Assembly (NCBI GenBank): GCA_947561395.2
Contig: OX387194.1
Location: 19,082,048 to 19,146,047, forward strand
Source of the DNA: Buxus sempervirens
Taxonomy: Eukaryota > Streptophyta > Magnoliopsida > Buxales > Buxaceae
Reading direction: 5' to 3'
Length of the DNA stretch: 64,000 nt
In this document: positions 25,282-35,925 of the stretch, one piece after another
How the letters are laid out: each line of letters starts with the position of its first letter
How positions within the stretch are numbered: the stretch's first letter is position 1
The notes under the pieces: model-generated
Databases searched by the model: none
Told to the model about the DNA's origin: nothing
Seen by the model: only the letters and a program-made list of their open reading frames with translations
Position numbers and translations under genes: made by a program

Positions 25282-26516
25282 CGCATGTTTACTTAAGTCG
25301 CGCGCGACCGCGACTTTTCATTTCTTTTCTTCATTTTCCGACAACTCCGACCGGCCACAGACCTTCGTCCCCGACTGTCACGATTCGCCCTGCTTCTCCG
25401 GCGATCTCCAGCAACTCCGGCGACTCCTATTGCTGCCGGCGACGACCTGCAACTCCGGCGACTTCAGTGATCGGCCATTGATAGCTGCAATCGAGCCCTA
25501 GCTCGATTTCCTCCCATTTTCGGGGGTTCTCTCTAAGCTCCAGCAATCCCAGGTTATTCTTTTACTTCCTTATTAATCAAACAGTGGTAGCTTGGCATTT
25601 TTAATCGAATCATGCTCCTGTTTAGCTCAAGCACCGAATGGCCACTTATTTTCTAACTTTTCTGCCGAAAATTTCTTTCTTGTATGCCAAAATTTTCCTG
25701 TCGAATGGTCATGCTCAGATTGAATAGCCCTTTTGTTTCCAACTTCAGACAGTTGAGTTCGAGTATGGTTTGATGAATTTTTGCTCCTCAAATCCTGCAT
25801 GATTTCCAGCATTTTTGCCATATACTATGCCGAATTGCCATGTTTGTGATGCTTTGGTACCTTGATTGACATTTGGCCTGACCATATGCTGTCAATTGGT
25901 TATTTTTGTTTGCTTGAGGGGACCAACTTTGATCATCTCATCGGCTGCAAGCCTCTTGGTCTAAAAAATTGTCTTTGAAGTACGCCCAAATTGACAGTGA
26001 CCAAGTAGCCTGGGCTTGATGCCAGACTGAATTGCTTATTGTAAATGCCATGCTGTGCTTTTCTACAATTTGCTTTGTATGCCAACTCTTGCTGTCTTTA
26101 GATTGCCTGCCAATGGTTATACCATGCTACAAAAGTTTGACTTGAACCCTGATTTGCATGCTGGTGGTAATCTGCCACTTGCATATTTTCTATCTTCAGT
26201 ATGGCCTGGGTTAAAAAGCTTCTGCTCCCTTTCCCTTTTGCTGTGAATTTTCCTTAATTGACTGTCCAATCTGGATTTCTGTAATTCTGCTTGCCTTTGA
26301 TACCTGAGCCTTCCCTCTTATCATATCCTGGAAACACAATATACAGGAAATGTTAAGTACTGTAGGAATCTTTTAGGAAATGTTTCCGGATTAGCAACAG
26401 AAGTATTTCTCACTTCCCAGTAAAATTCATAATTCACAATAATTTTGAAAAATAATCATGTAAAATTGGATGTGAACTGCGAGCAAAGCCAATTTATAAA
26501 ACACTTCCCTGTGTAG

Positions 26517-29207
26517 ATGGCTAGGAGTCGTTCCCGAGTTAGGGAGGAGGTTGACCCGGCTGATCAGCCCTCCAGTTCGCGGGCTCGGACAGAGGCGAGC
26601 TCCAGTGCTACCTTGTCTGAGCCATTGGATGTCTCCAGGGAGAGCTCTGCTGAGGTAGACTTTCAAGAATTTTTCTTTCTTTTCTTTCTTCTATTCTCCT
26701 TTCCCACACAATCTTCACACTGCCCTTGGATTTTAGCCCGTGGTTGCACCCGCTCGGGGTCGAGGCAGAGGCAGAGGCAGAGTCCAGGATCAGGCCCCTG
26801 AGGGCGAGAGAGGCCGTGGTAGAGGCCGAGGCAGAGCCAGAGATATGGCTCCGGAGGGGGTTGCTGTAGCTTTGGCAGGGGTCTCTGAGGAGTTGAGGGC
26901 TTCTGTGCATGATACAGAGCTCCTCCGTGGCTTGGATAGCCACCCCTCCATGTGCATCAGGGCCGATGTGCCGCTTCCCTACTATTCTTCCCACTTGCGC
27001 GGCAGCTGGGGGAGATTCAGCGAGTTGGCACGGTCACTTTCTCCGGCACTCAGGCGGGAGTTTGGGAGGTGCCATCTGGATCATTTCCTCAGTATTCCAT
27101 CATTCAGAGCCGACCGTCCACTCATTTTTGCCATGATGGAGAGATACTTCCCAGAGACACAGTCGTTCCACCTGCCGGACGTGGAGCTGGGGATCCGCCC
27201 CTCCGATTTTGTGATGATTACTGGCATTCCTCTGACGGGGCGGACCATCGTCTTGGAGCGGCCTTCTGCGGAGGATATGGGACTTCTCCTGGGGTATCAG
27301 GCCCTGCCTCCTACTGCTTGGGATGGGCGGAGTGGCCGGCTCTCCATTAGTTGGTTGCGGGAGAGTCTGGCTCGACATTTTGAGGGGAGGCACAGGACTG
27401 TGGCTGTGGATGATGCTGCATTTATTCCTATCTTCCGGCACGTATTCCTGCTGATGCTTGGGAGCTGCTTTTTCCCGGAGGATACGACCGGCGTCAGCCC
27501 ACTTTTCCTGGACGCTTTGAGAGATCTCCATCAGACCCGCCAGCTAGCATGGGGTCGGCTCATTTATGGGACCATCTTGGCCGGGCTGTGCCGAGCGGTT
27601 CGAGGCTTAGCATCTCCGAGAGGTGATGGAGTTAGCAGCCGGTTCTTCTGGCAGATTCTACAGGTATTGCATTCATCTGTCTGGCTTAATTCTTTAGGCT
27701 TTTATCCTTTCCTGACTGATTATTCTTTTGCTAGGTGTTCATGTACACCTATATGACCTTTTTCCGCCCCTCCCCGGTTCCTGAGGTTGCGGATTTCCCT
27801 GTGGCCCTGCGATGGTCGGCCCAGGTTCGAGATGCCGATAGGAGCCAGCCTCGTACCGCTCGGGTGCACTTAGACCGTGCACGCCGATCTGATGTAAGTC
27901 CTCTATCTTTTTTCTTTTATTTTCTTTCCTGTACCTTGACTGTATCTGACCACTTCGCTTCTTTGCAGCTCATTCTATCCCGTCCAGATGACGTGGATGT
28001 CGGAGTCGCCCGTGAGATGGCAGTACAGGATGCTTTTGAGCGAGATCTCCGACGTCAGTCTTACCAGTGCTTCCTTGGGAGGCTTGGTAGGGTGATGTAC
28101 TTGGGAGAGCGCCTGTACTACCAGCACACTGGCGCACTTCGCATCCCCGTCCCTCCTCCTGCTGTGGGTCCCGACACACTCCTCCCGGGCTTTGATGTTG
28201 ATCAGTTCGATCACTTCTTGGATGCGGAGGGGCTTACAGTAGCTGGAGATTATGACGATTGGTTCCAGCGGGTGTCTATTGGATGCTTGATGGATCGACC
28301 CACTCGTGCTGGGGTGACTGAGATTGGCGGGATCCGTATCCGGATCCATGAGGACACGGTAAGTCTTGTATTCTTCCCATTTTTATCCTCTTTTCCTTCC
28401 TTATGCCTTTTTGACCATGCTTCCGTTCTTGCTGGCAGGTACACGAGCTGAACTCCATTCGGGACCGGTTCGAGAGCCAGCGGGCTGCGATCGATGATAT
28501 GATCGCGGAGCACGATGCGGTCGTGGCTCAGCGGGATGCCCGGATCAGGGAGCTGGAGGCCTTGGTTGCTGAGCTCCAGGCTAGACAGGTATCTGGCCTT
28601 CTCATATGTTCATTTCTTTCATTATTTTCTGTTTCTGCTATTCTGATATGCTTGTTTGACTTGTGCAGGGCCCGGTCCATGATCAGGATGCCTTCTTTGA
28701 GCATGATTTCCTGATTCCTGACCCATCTCCTGCTCGGGCCTCTGATCCCGAGGATGTCCCAGCTGCTGATCCTGACGAGCCGGATCCTCCTGCTCCTTCT
28801 GCAGACATTCCTGGTATGATCTTCTTTTTATCCTCTTCTTTTATTCTTCCTTATATCTGAATCTTCTGATTTTTCTCTTTTCTGTGGACTCAGCTACTTC
28901 TGATCCTGGCCCCTCTGCTGCTGATGCTGGGCCTTCTGGAGCTACGGGAGCAGAGGATGCTTTGGATGAGGGCCCAGTTGGGCCGGTTGCTGCTGAGCCC
29001 GAGGCTTCTTCCCCCGATTCTACTCCTGCTCCTCCCCCAGATCTCGAGGATTATTGCTTGGAGTATCATCTTCAGCAGGTGGTAGGTCGGCATCCTCGCC
29101 ATGCGGCCGAGCGGATTCTTGCATACTCTAGAGGCCGAGCCCTTTGGGGGAGACGCCGTAGAGGTGGACGCGGCCGAGGACGCGGGGATGATCCTGCACA
29201 GGAGTAG
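26517..29207 (+). CDS. Plant mobile domain (PMD) protein carried antisense in the Tat element
   Basis: Seven exons with GT-AG borders: 26517-26654, 26737-27663, 27735-27893, 27969-28358, 28439-28588, 28669-28813 and 28894-29207. Introns are 71-82 bp, phase 0 except the last (phase 1). They give one 740-residue frame with ATG directly after a TGTAG acceptor of a probable 5'-UTR intron. Residues 1-120: Ser/Arg-rich, then Arg-Gly repeats (RGRGRGRGR). About 125-385: PMD-type fold with RYFPETQSFHLPDVELGIRPSDFVMITGIPLTGR, like the F-H-x-E/D-x-T-x-D-V-x-x-x-x-G-L-P-x-x-G signature. Exon 5 (539-588): coiled coil with ARIRELEALVAELQ. Then a Pro/Asp/Ala-rich linker and an Arg-Gly tail (GRRRRGGRGRGRG). 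Host PMD proteins (MAIN, MAIL1) are nuclear factors tied to silencing and genome stability; the role here is unknown. It is opposite to gag-pol, so genomic RNA would not lose its introns. Confidence 0.8.
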
Positions 29208-29412
29208 ATTAGGATTATATTTTTCATTTTCTTGTATTTTATCATCCCTGTACAAAAACTTTCAGATATATATGAAAAAACTTTTTATTCAATCTATCAT
29301 GTCTTGCACATCTTTTGCTCTCCATTCTATGCAATTATGACTTGTAAGCAGGTAAAACAGGTAAAAAATTCGGATTTTTTCATCCTTAGCTCCTTTTTTG
29401 CATTTTTTCTCG

Positions 29413-29553
29413 GTATCCGGTCTGACATACCGGATACATTGATTGGTCTTTGTATCCGGTATGTCATACCGGATATTCATGGGATCCTTCGTATCCGGTA
29501 TACTTATCCGGATATTACCAAAGCCTTTGTATCCGGTCTGAGTTACCGGATAT
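29413..29553. promoter_or_regulatory. Palindrome array upstream of the DUF7745-like gene (four units)
   Basis: Units at 29413-29437, 29452-29476, 29491-29515 and 29529-29553, all GTATCCGG-N9-CCGGATAy. A TATA box (CTATAAATG, 29566-29573) begins 12 bp after the last unit and the ATG is at 29684. This is the clearest promoter-like arrangement on the plus strand. Confidence 0.85.
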
Positions 29554-29683
29554 GTTAAAAGATGCTATAAATGCAACCTGCCTCGGGATTTGAGCATTTT
29601 TTTACGAGTTTTTGAGTTTAGAAACCCCCTTTTTCGCCTCTTTCTTCCTCCTCTTGAGTTCTAGCTTGCTCCTGTCAAATCCA

Positions 29684-31395
29684 ATGGAATCCGGATCATC
29701 TTCTGCCCCATTATTGTCTGTCCACACTGCCTCCCCTGCAAAACAGCCTTTTAGATCAAAACCCCCAAATCTCACTAGGTACAACCCTGTGGATTCCTTT
29801 TACACAAGGTGGGTTAACTCTATGACCCTAGATGAGGAGAGGAGATGGGGTACTACCAACCTAGGCCATACCCTGCTCATTCCCAAGGTTCCCTTCAAGT
29901 GGGAGATTATAGAGGCCATGATTGGTCATTGGGTTCCTGATCTCAACTTGTTCCGTTTTGGGACCCATGAGATGACCCCAACCATTGAGGAGGTGGAAAC
30001 CATCCTGGGCCTGAGGTTTGATGAGAAGGTGGTGAATCCACCTCTTAGGCCCAGTTACAAGAAGGAAGCTTCTACTTTTTTGGGCATAGGGAAGAAGGAC
30101 TTGGGGGATTCTGACACCCTTTTGACCCTATCTAAGGCTTTTTTGACTGAGAAGCTTTTGAGGGGAGAAGATAAGGAGGCCCGATTCAACGCGTTGACCT
30201 TGATTGTGGTCAACCAATTACTTTTCCCACGGGAGGATGACGAGGTGGACTTGGCCTTGATTTCCGTGATATGCCAGGTTCGGGAGAGGGAGAGGTTGGC
30301 CCCTATGATTTTAGCAGGGATGTATCAGGCCTTGACCGACTGCTACAACAGGAAGTCGAAACGCTTCTTAGCATGTGCCCAGATCCTGCAGGTAAACAAG
30401 TTTTTTTTTTCTTTCTTTTTCTCTTTTTCTTTTTTCTTGCTTTTTGGCCTTCTTTTTGCCTTTTTTTTTTTTTTTTTTTTTGTACAATGTGCTGACACCT
30501 CTCTCTTCCTTTGCAGCTTTGGCTACTTGATCATTTGAGCCAGATTGAAGAGATCAATCGACACTTCTTCCCGAGTCTGAAAGTCCCTTTGTTGATGAGC
30601 AACAGGGGGTGCCCCGATATTTCAGGGGGCAAACAGGGCTGGTTCACCTTCTTGGGCTCGCTTCAGGATGACCAGGTGAGATGGCCTGGTACTTATCAGC
30701 CCAATGCGGAGACAGTGATTAGCTTCCGTGACCGCAACTTTCTGATCCTAGCAGGCCTAAAGCATGCAGTGCTTTATCTTCCTCTGCGGGTCCTTCGTCA
30801 GTTCCGAGCGACCCAGGGGATTATCATCCCATATGGATACGAGGATCGTCTTGGGCCTCTTTCTATGAAGCTGAATGCCTGGTTGATGAAGGAGTGGTCT
30901 TATGTCCGCTTTATGCATGGTCCTGTCTTCTCGGAAACCCATGTGAAGGATTATCTCTTCTGGATCAAGGAACAGATACAGACTCAGGCCCCAGTACCCG
31001 AAGATCCTCCTGTAGTCTTGGCTCCCATCTATGAGGACATTCTAGAGTCTGAGCGGGCTCCTCATAAGCGGCTTCAGCAGATATGGGTACGGGAGGCCCA
31101 GGAGCTCAGGATACAGGGCGCTTATCTGGAGAGGCAGCTTGAGGAGCAGGTCTCACGCCGTATTGCCGTGGAAGAGAAGCTGGAGGAGCAGAGGCAGGCC
31201 CGTTGCTTCGAGGTCCGTATGATCCGGCAGAAGTACCAGGATACTTTGGCCAGCCTTAGGAGTATGAGGATCCAGCAGGCCCTTTTAGATGAGGTCATTT
31301 CCTTCCTGAGTGATCCTGCTGCAGAGGGGGCTTCAGGAGTCATTGCAGCTCAGGCAGCTCGGATTCGGGAGCTTGAGGAGCGGCTAGGAGATTAG
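29684..31395 (+). CDS. DUF7745/PMD-related protein carried antisense in the Tat element
   Basis: Two exons, 29684-30391 and 30517-31395, with a 125-bp intron (CAG|GTAAAC ... TTGCAG|C) rich in T, phase 0. The product is 528 residues. ATG 29684 is chosen as the first ATG after the TATA box at 29566; the open frame reaches further up without an ATG. Residues about 60-140 hold PFKWEIIEAMIGHWVP..LFRFGTHEMTPTIEEVETILGL, the pattern of the plant DUF7745/PMD-like proteins (tryptophan/phenylalanine followed by E-x-T-P-T-x-E-E). The middle is globular and unassigned. Residues about 410-528 form a strong coiled coil that ends ARIRELEERLGD, echoing ARIRELEALVAELQ of the neighbouring PMD gene, so the two may be distant duplicates. 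No known function. It converges with pol, leaving about 940 bp between their ends. Confidence 0.75.
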
Positions 31396-32337
31396 CTTTA
31401 TTTCCTGCACATTTTTCATACCTTTGTACAAAATTGAACTCCAATAGTGGAAATACAAAGGATTTAATTCAAAATAAAGTTTTTATATTATTGGCCTCAG
31501 AATGCTCAGATGCTTGTAAAAACAAAGGTTTTATGAAAAGTATTTGATTTCTCATCACTGGCCAAAGTATAATTTTTCTTTTTTTATTTATTTATTTTTT
31601 TTTGTCTTTTTTTTGAAATTTGGTCCATGCACTTAATCACCTATAATTAAGGGAATTAAAACCAGGTTAAATAATGAAAAGGGTAGTCCACAAAATACTG
31701 AGGGATCAGAACCGTCCATCTTAGGACCTTTAGAGTCCTCCCCAACTGCCAAAACTGCCCCATTCTGCTCATGCCGATTTTGCTTCAATCTCAGATTTCC
31801 ATGATCAACTCAACCTCTGATTTTCTTTCATTTTTCTTATTTTTTTTCTTTTCGCCTTTTTGCCAATATTGCCCCTAGCGCCAGTTACGGTTTTCACTAG
31901 GGCCGGCTTCTGAATTCCGTCATTACCAATCTTACTCTGACATTTGAATGAACAAATTAAGATCACCGAGGGCTTAAAATAGGACGAAATAAAGGCTAGG
32001 CTCAGTTTATGAAAGAAAGGGTATTAAAGGCCCAAAATTTTCGAGTGTGGAAATAGGTCAACCGGACTTACAGTCATGATGAATTTAACCATTTTTCCCC
32101 AAATTGCATTTTTTGCATTTTTCACACTTGGCTTTCATTTGCCATTTCCATTGCTTTTCCTCTCTTTTTCTTTTTCTTTCCTCACTTTTGCCCCAATTGA
32201 TTTTGCCCCAATTTGACTGTAAATCCGGTTTAGGTTGATCAAAGAAACGAACCGGCTCAACTTGGCTAGACTAGGGATTAAAATTTTTGAAGGAAATAAA
32301 GAAAAATGGCCTCGGATCATTTCCTAGAAATATTCAC
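31396..32337. other. Convergent 3' region between the antisense gene and pol
   Basis: Non-coding. It contains a UGUA-type word (TTGTACAAAA, near 31424) shared with the 3' end of the PMD gene (29248) and a likely poly(A) region, T-rich runs near 31577-31612, and no other recognisable feature. Confidence 0.6.
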
Positions 32338-35300
32338 TCAAGGAAAATACCTTTTTACCGCATCAGAGTTAATGGGCTCAGGAAAATCTGACCCATCCAT
32401 TTCTGCTAAGATGAGTGCACCCCCTGACAGGACTTTCTTGACGACATATGGGCCTCCCCAATTGGGCTTGAACTTACCACGAGGGTCTTCCAAAAATGGT
32501 AGAATTTTCTTTAGCACTAAGTTTCCTTCTTGGAAAGTTCTGGGCCTCACTTTCTTATTGTAAGCCCGGGCCATTCTCTTCTGGTACAACTGTCCATGGC
32601 AAAGCGCTTTTAACCGCTTTTCTTCTATCAGGTTAAGTTGATCATGTCTCGACTGGACCCATTCGGCTTCTTCTAATTCTGCTTCCATGAGCACTCGGAG
32701 TGATGGGATCTCTACTTCCACGGGCAAGACTGCTTCCATCCCATAGACTAGGGAGTATGGGGTTGCCCCAGTTGAAGTCCGGATCGAGGTTCTGTATGCA
32801 TGCAGAGCAAGTGGCAGCATTTCATGCCAATCCTTGTAGCTCACTACCATCTTCTGAATGATTTTCTTTATGTTTTTGTTTGCTGCTTCTACTGCCCCAT
32901 TCATCTTTGGCCTGTACGGAGCTGACTTATGGTGGGTGATCTGAAACTGCTCACACATTTTCTTCATGTCCTTGTTCTTAATATTTGAAGCATTGTCTGA
33001 TACTATGGCACTTGGCAGTCCATAGCGACAAATAATGTTGTGCTTCAAAAATTTAATAACATGGTTGCTAGTGATGTTTGCATATGAGGCTGCTTCCACC
33101 CACTTAGTGAAATAGTCAATCGCCACCAGGATGAATCTGTGCCCGTTCGATGCCTTAGGTGAGATCATGCCAATGACATCTATGCCCCACATAGAGAAGG
33201 GCCAGGGTGATGTCATGTTGTGTAGCTCACCTGGGGGTGCATGCTTATTATCTGCATATATCTGACATTGGTGGCACCTCCTGACATGTACACAGCAATC
33301 ATGCTCCATGGTTGTCCAGTAGTATCCCAGCCTCAGGATCTTCTTAGCCAGCATGTGCCCACTCATATGGGGCCCACAGACTCCTCCATGTACAGTCTCA
33401 ATCAGCCTTTCCGATTCAGCCTTGGCAACACATCTTAGCAGAATGTCGTTATGTGACCTCTTGTACACATGTCCACCACTTAGTAGAAATTGACCAGCCA
33501 ATCTCTGTATTGTCCTCTTCTCAGTAGCAGTGGCATTTTCTGGCAGACTCCGATTGTTCAAGAAATTTTTGATATCTTGAAACCACGGTGCTTCTTCTTC
33601 TGGTGCTCCCTCTAGAACGAGACAGTAAGCCGGTTCATCTCTAACCTCAATTTCCAGCGGTCTGATGTCTACTCCTTCTGGTATGCTGACCATTGAAGCC
33701 AAGGTGGCTAGAGCGTCTGCAAATTGATTCTTGGCCCTTGGCATATAGTTGAAGGAAATTCGAGTGAAATTTGTGCTTATTTCTTCCAAATACTGGTGAT
33801 AGGGGATCAATTTGTGATCCTTGGTTTTCCACTCACCAGTTGTTTGGAAGATGATAAGACTCGAATCCCCGTATACGTCAAGTTCCTCTACTCCATGATC
33901 CATGGCCGCTTGCAATCCAATTATGCATGCCTCATATTCTGCTATGTTATTGGTACACTGGAATCTCAGCTTTACTGCAATCGGGATGTGTGAACCATCT
34001 GGTTTGACCAAGACTGCCCCTATTCCGTTCCCATTCATGTTGGCCGCCCCATCGAAGAACATCTGCCAAGAACTCTCACTGTCCTCCTCTTCAGTGTACA
34101 GGATTGCCTCATCTGGGAAGTTGGTCTTCAAGGGTTGATATTCTGGCAGAGGATGTGCAGCCAGGTGATCAGCTATGGCTTGACCCTTGATCGCCTTCTG
34201 GGTGATGTATGTGAGGTCAAACTCGGACAATAGTAGTTGCCACTTTGCCGTCCTGCCAGTCAGTGCCGGTTTCTCAAATAAATACTTCAGCGGGTCCATC
34301 CGGGATATCAATAGTGTGGAGTGACTAAGGAAATAATGCCTTAGCCTCTGAGTGGCCCACACTAGAGCACAGCAAGTCTTTTCCAATGGTGAGTATTTAG
34401 CTTCATATTCTGTGAATTTTTTACTCAGATAGTAAATTGCCCTTTCTTTTCTACCAGTCTCATCATGTTGCCCCAAGACACATCCCATCGACGTTTCCAA
34501 CACTGACAAGTACAGGATCAGCGGTCTTCCTGGAGTTGGTGGCACTAGTACCGGTGGGTTCAGCAAATACCTCTTTATGGTGTCAAATGCCTGCTGGCAG
34601 TCCTCATTCCAGACCGTAGGGTTATCTTTCCTTAGAAGTTTGAAAATTGGTTCACAGATAGCAGTGAGCTGTGCTATGAACCGGCTTATGTATTGAATCC
34701 TTCCAAGAAAGCCCCTGACCTCCCTCTCAGTTCTGGGTGCTGGCATTTCAATTATGGCCTTGGCTTTAGCCGGGTCAATTTCAATTCCTCTTCGGCTCAC
34801 TATAAACCCCAGCAACTTTCCTGATGTAGCCCCAAAGACGCACTTAGCCGGGTTAAGCCGTAGACTGTACTTCCTGAGCCGATCAAACACTTTCTTCAGA
34901 TTGATCAAGTGGTCTTCTTCTTTGCAGGATTTGGCAATCATATCGTCTACGTAGACCTCCATCTCCTTGTGGATCATGTCATGAAATAGTGCAGTCATGG
35001 CCCGCTGGTATGTGGCCCCAGCGTTCTTAAGTCCGAATGGCATGACCGTGTAGTGGAATGTGCCCCAAGGTGTGATAAATGCTGTTTTTTCTTGATCCTC
35101 CTTAGCCATCTTGATCTGATTATATCCCGAGAACCCATCCATGAAGGAAAACAGGCTATGTACCGCAGTATTATCGACCAGAATGTCGATGTGTGGAAGC
35201 GGAAAATCGTCCTTTGGGCTTGCCCTGTTCAAGTCTCTATAATCCACGCACATTCGGACCTTCCCGTCCTTCTTCGGTACCGGCACTATGTTCGCGAGCC

Positions 35301-35925
35301 ACTCCGGGTACGTAGAGACTGCCAGAAATCCAGCTTGGAACTGCTTTACCACTTCGTCCTTGACCTTCAGAGTCCATTCAGGCTTCAATCTTCTCAGCTT
35401 CTGCTTAATCGGCTTAACCCCTGGCAAAATTGGTAACTTATGCACCACCATGTCAGTGTCCAACCCCGGCATGTCCCGATACGACCAAGCAAACACATCC
35501 TTGTAATCTGCCAAGAATTGTGACATTTCATTTTTCTGCACATCAGACAAGCATGACCCGATTTTTACAATTTTTGGGTCATCTTTGGTCCCAAGATTTA
35601 TGGATATGGTCTCCTCAATATTAGGTTGGACCCCCTTTTCATGACGTTCCAATTGGTATTCAATTTCTTTTGGAACGTCTTCTTCTTCGACCTCGGTCTC
35701 TTCTTCGACCCCCATGAGATCAAAGTCGAGCTCAAGGTCGAAGTCATATTCAACCTGGTCCAATTCGGTCTGATTATATGGCTCATAAGTGGTTTGGACC
35801 TTTTTGAAAAAATTAAATTTCCTAGAAAAAATAGAAAAATCTTTTTGGGTTTTTTGTGGGCCTTCTAAACATAATTCCCCTGAAGACGAAGGCCCATTAG
35901 AACCTTCAGGGAAATGGCATTCCAC
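32338..35925 (-). CDS. pol: pol of the Tat element (RT, RNase H, aRNase H, integrase)
   Basis: Open frame of 1,195 codons. Rough order: spacer with Asp/Glu-rich stretch (1-100); reverse transcriptase (about 210-400, VPKKDGKVRMCVDYRDLN, MPFGLKNAGATYQ, YVDDMIAK); tether and RNase H-like connection (about 440-600); archaeal-type RNase H (about 650-780, MFFDGAANMNGNGIGAVL ... EYEA ... YGDSSL); integrase zinc finger (HHCC, HGGVCGPHMSGH...CHQCQ, about 845-890); and integrase core (GIDVIG..., SDNAS..., ending VEAANKNIKK, about 920-1020). There is no chromodomain at the end. The second RNase H is a hallmark of the Tat group. The frame abuts the gag-protease frame; Ogre relatives are known to use splicing between the two. 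It looks whole. Confidence 0.93.
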   Translation of the reverse strand: MECHFPEGSNGPSSSGELCLEGPQKTQKDFSIFSRKFNFFKKVQTTYEPYNQTELDQVEYDFDLELDFDLMGVEEETEVEEEDVPKEIEYQLERHEKGVQPNIEETISINLGTKDDPKIVKIGSCLSDVQKNEMSQFLADYKDVFAWSYRDMPGLDTDMVVHKLPILPGVKPIKQKLRRLKPEWTLKVKDEVVKQFQAGFLAVSTYPEWLANIVPVPKKDGKVRMCVDYRDLNRASPKDDFPLPHIDILVDNTAVHSLFSFMDGFSGYNQIKMAKEDQEKTAFITPWGTFHYTVMPFGLKNAGATYQRAMTALFHDMIHKEMEVYVDDMIAKSCKEEDHLINLKKVFDRLRKYSLRLNPAKCVFGATSGKLLGFIVSRRGIEIDPAKAKAIIEMPAPRTEREVRGFLGRIQYISRFIAQLTAICEPIFKLLRKDNPTVWNEDCQQAFDTIKRYLLNPPVLVPPTPGRPLILYLSVLETSMGCVLGQHDETGRKERAIYYLSKKFTEYEAKYSPLEKTCCALVWATQRLRHYFLSHSTLLISRMDPLKYLFEKPALTGRTAKWQLLLSEFDLTYITQKAIKGQAIADHLAAHPLPEYQPLKTNFPDEAILYTEEEDSESSWQMFFDGAANMNGNGIGAVLVKPDGSHIPIAVKLRFQCTNNIAEYEACIIGLQAAMDHGVEELDVYGDSSLIIFQTTGEWKTKDHKLIPYHQYLEEISTNFTRISFNYMPRAKNQFADALATLASMVSIPEGVDIRPLEIEVRDEPAYCLVLEGAPEEEAPWFQDIKNFLNNRSLPENATATEKRTIQRLAGQFLLSGGHVYKRSHNDILLRCVAKAESERLIETVHGGVCGPHMSGHMLAKKILRLGYYWTTMEHDCCVHVRRCHQCQIYADNKHAPPGELHNMTSPWPFSMWGIDVIGMISPKASNGHRFILVAIDYFTKWVEAASYANITSNHVIKFLKHNIICRYGLPSAIVSDNASNIKNKDMKKMCEQFQITHHKSAPYRPKMNGAVEAANKNIKKIIQKMVVSYKDWHEMLPLALHAYRTSIRTSTGATPYSLVYGMEAVLPVEVEIPSLRVLMEAELEEAEWVQSRHDQLNLIEEKRLKALCHGQLYQKRMARAYNKKVRPRTFQEGNLVLKKILPFLEDPRGKFKPNWGGPYVVKKVLSGGALILAEMDGSDFPEPINSDAVKRYFP

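Noticed and set aside
26608-26994. Minus-strand open frames over the PMD gene (also 27100-27531 and 27975-28349)
   Set aside because: They shadow a GC-richer coding strand whose exons form one consistent spliced frame with a recognisable domain.
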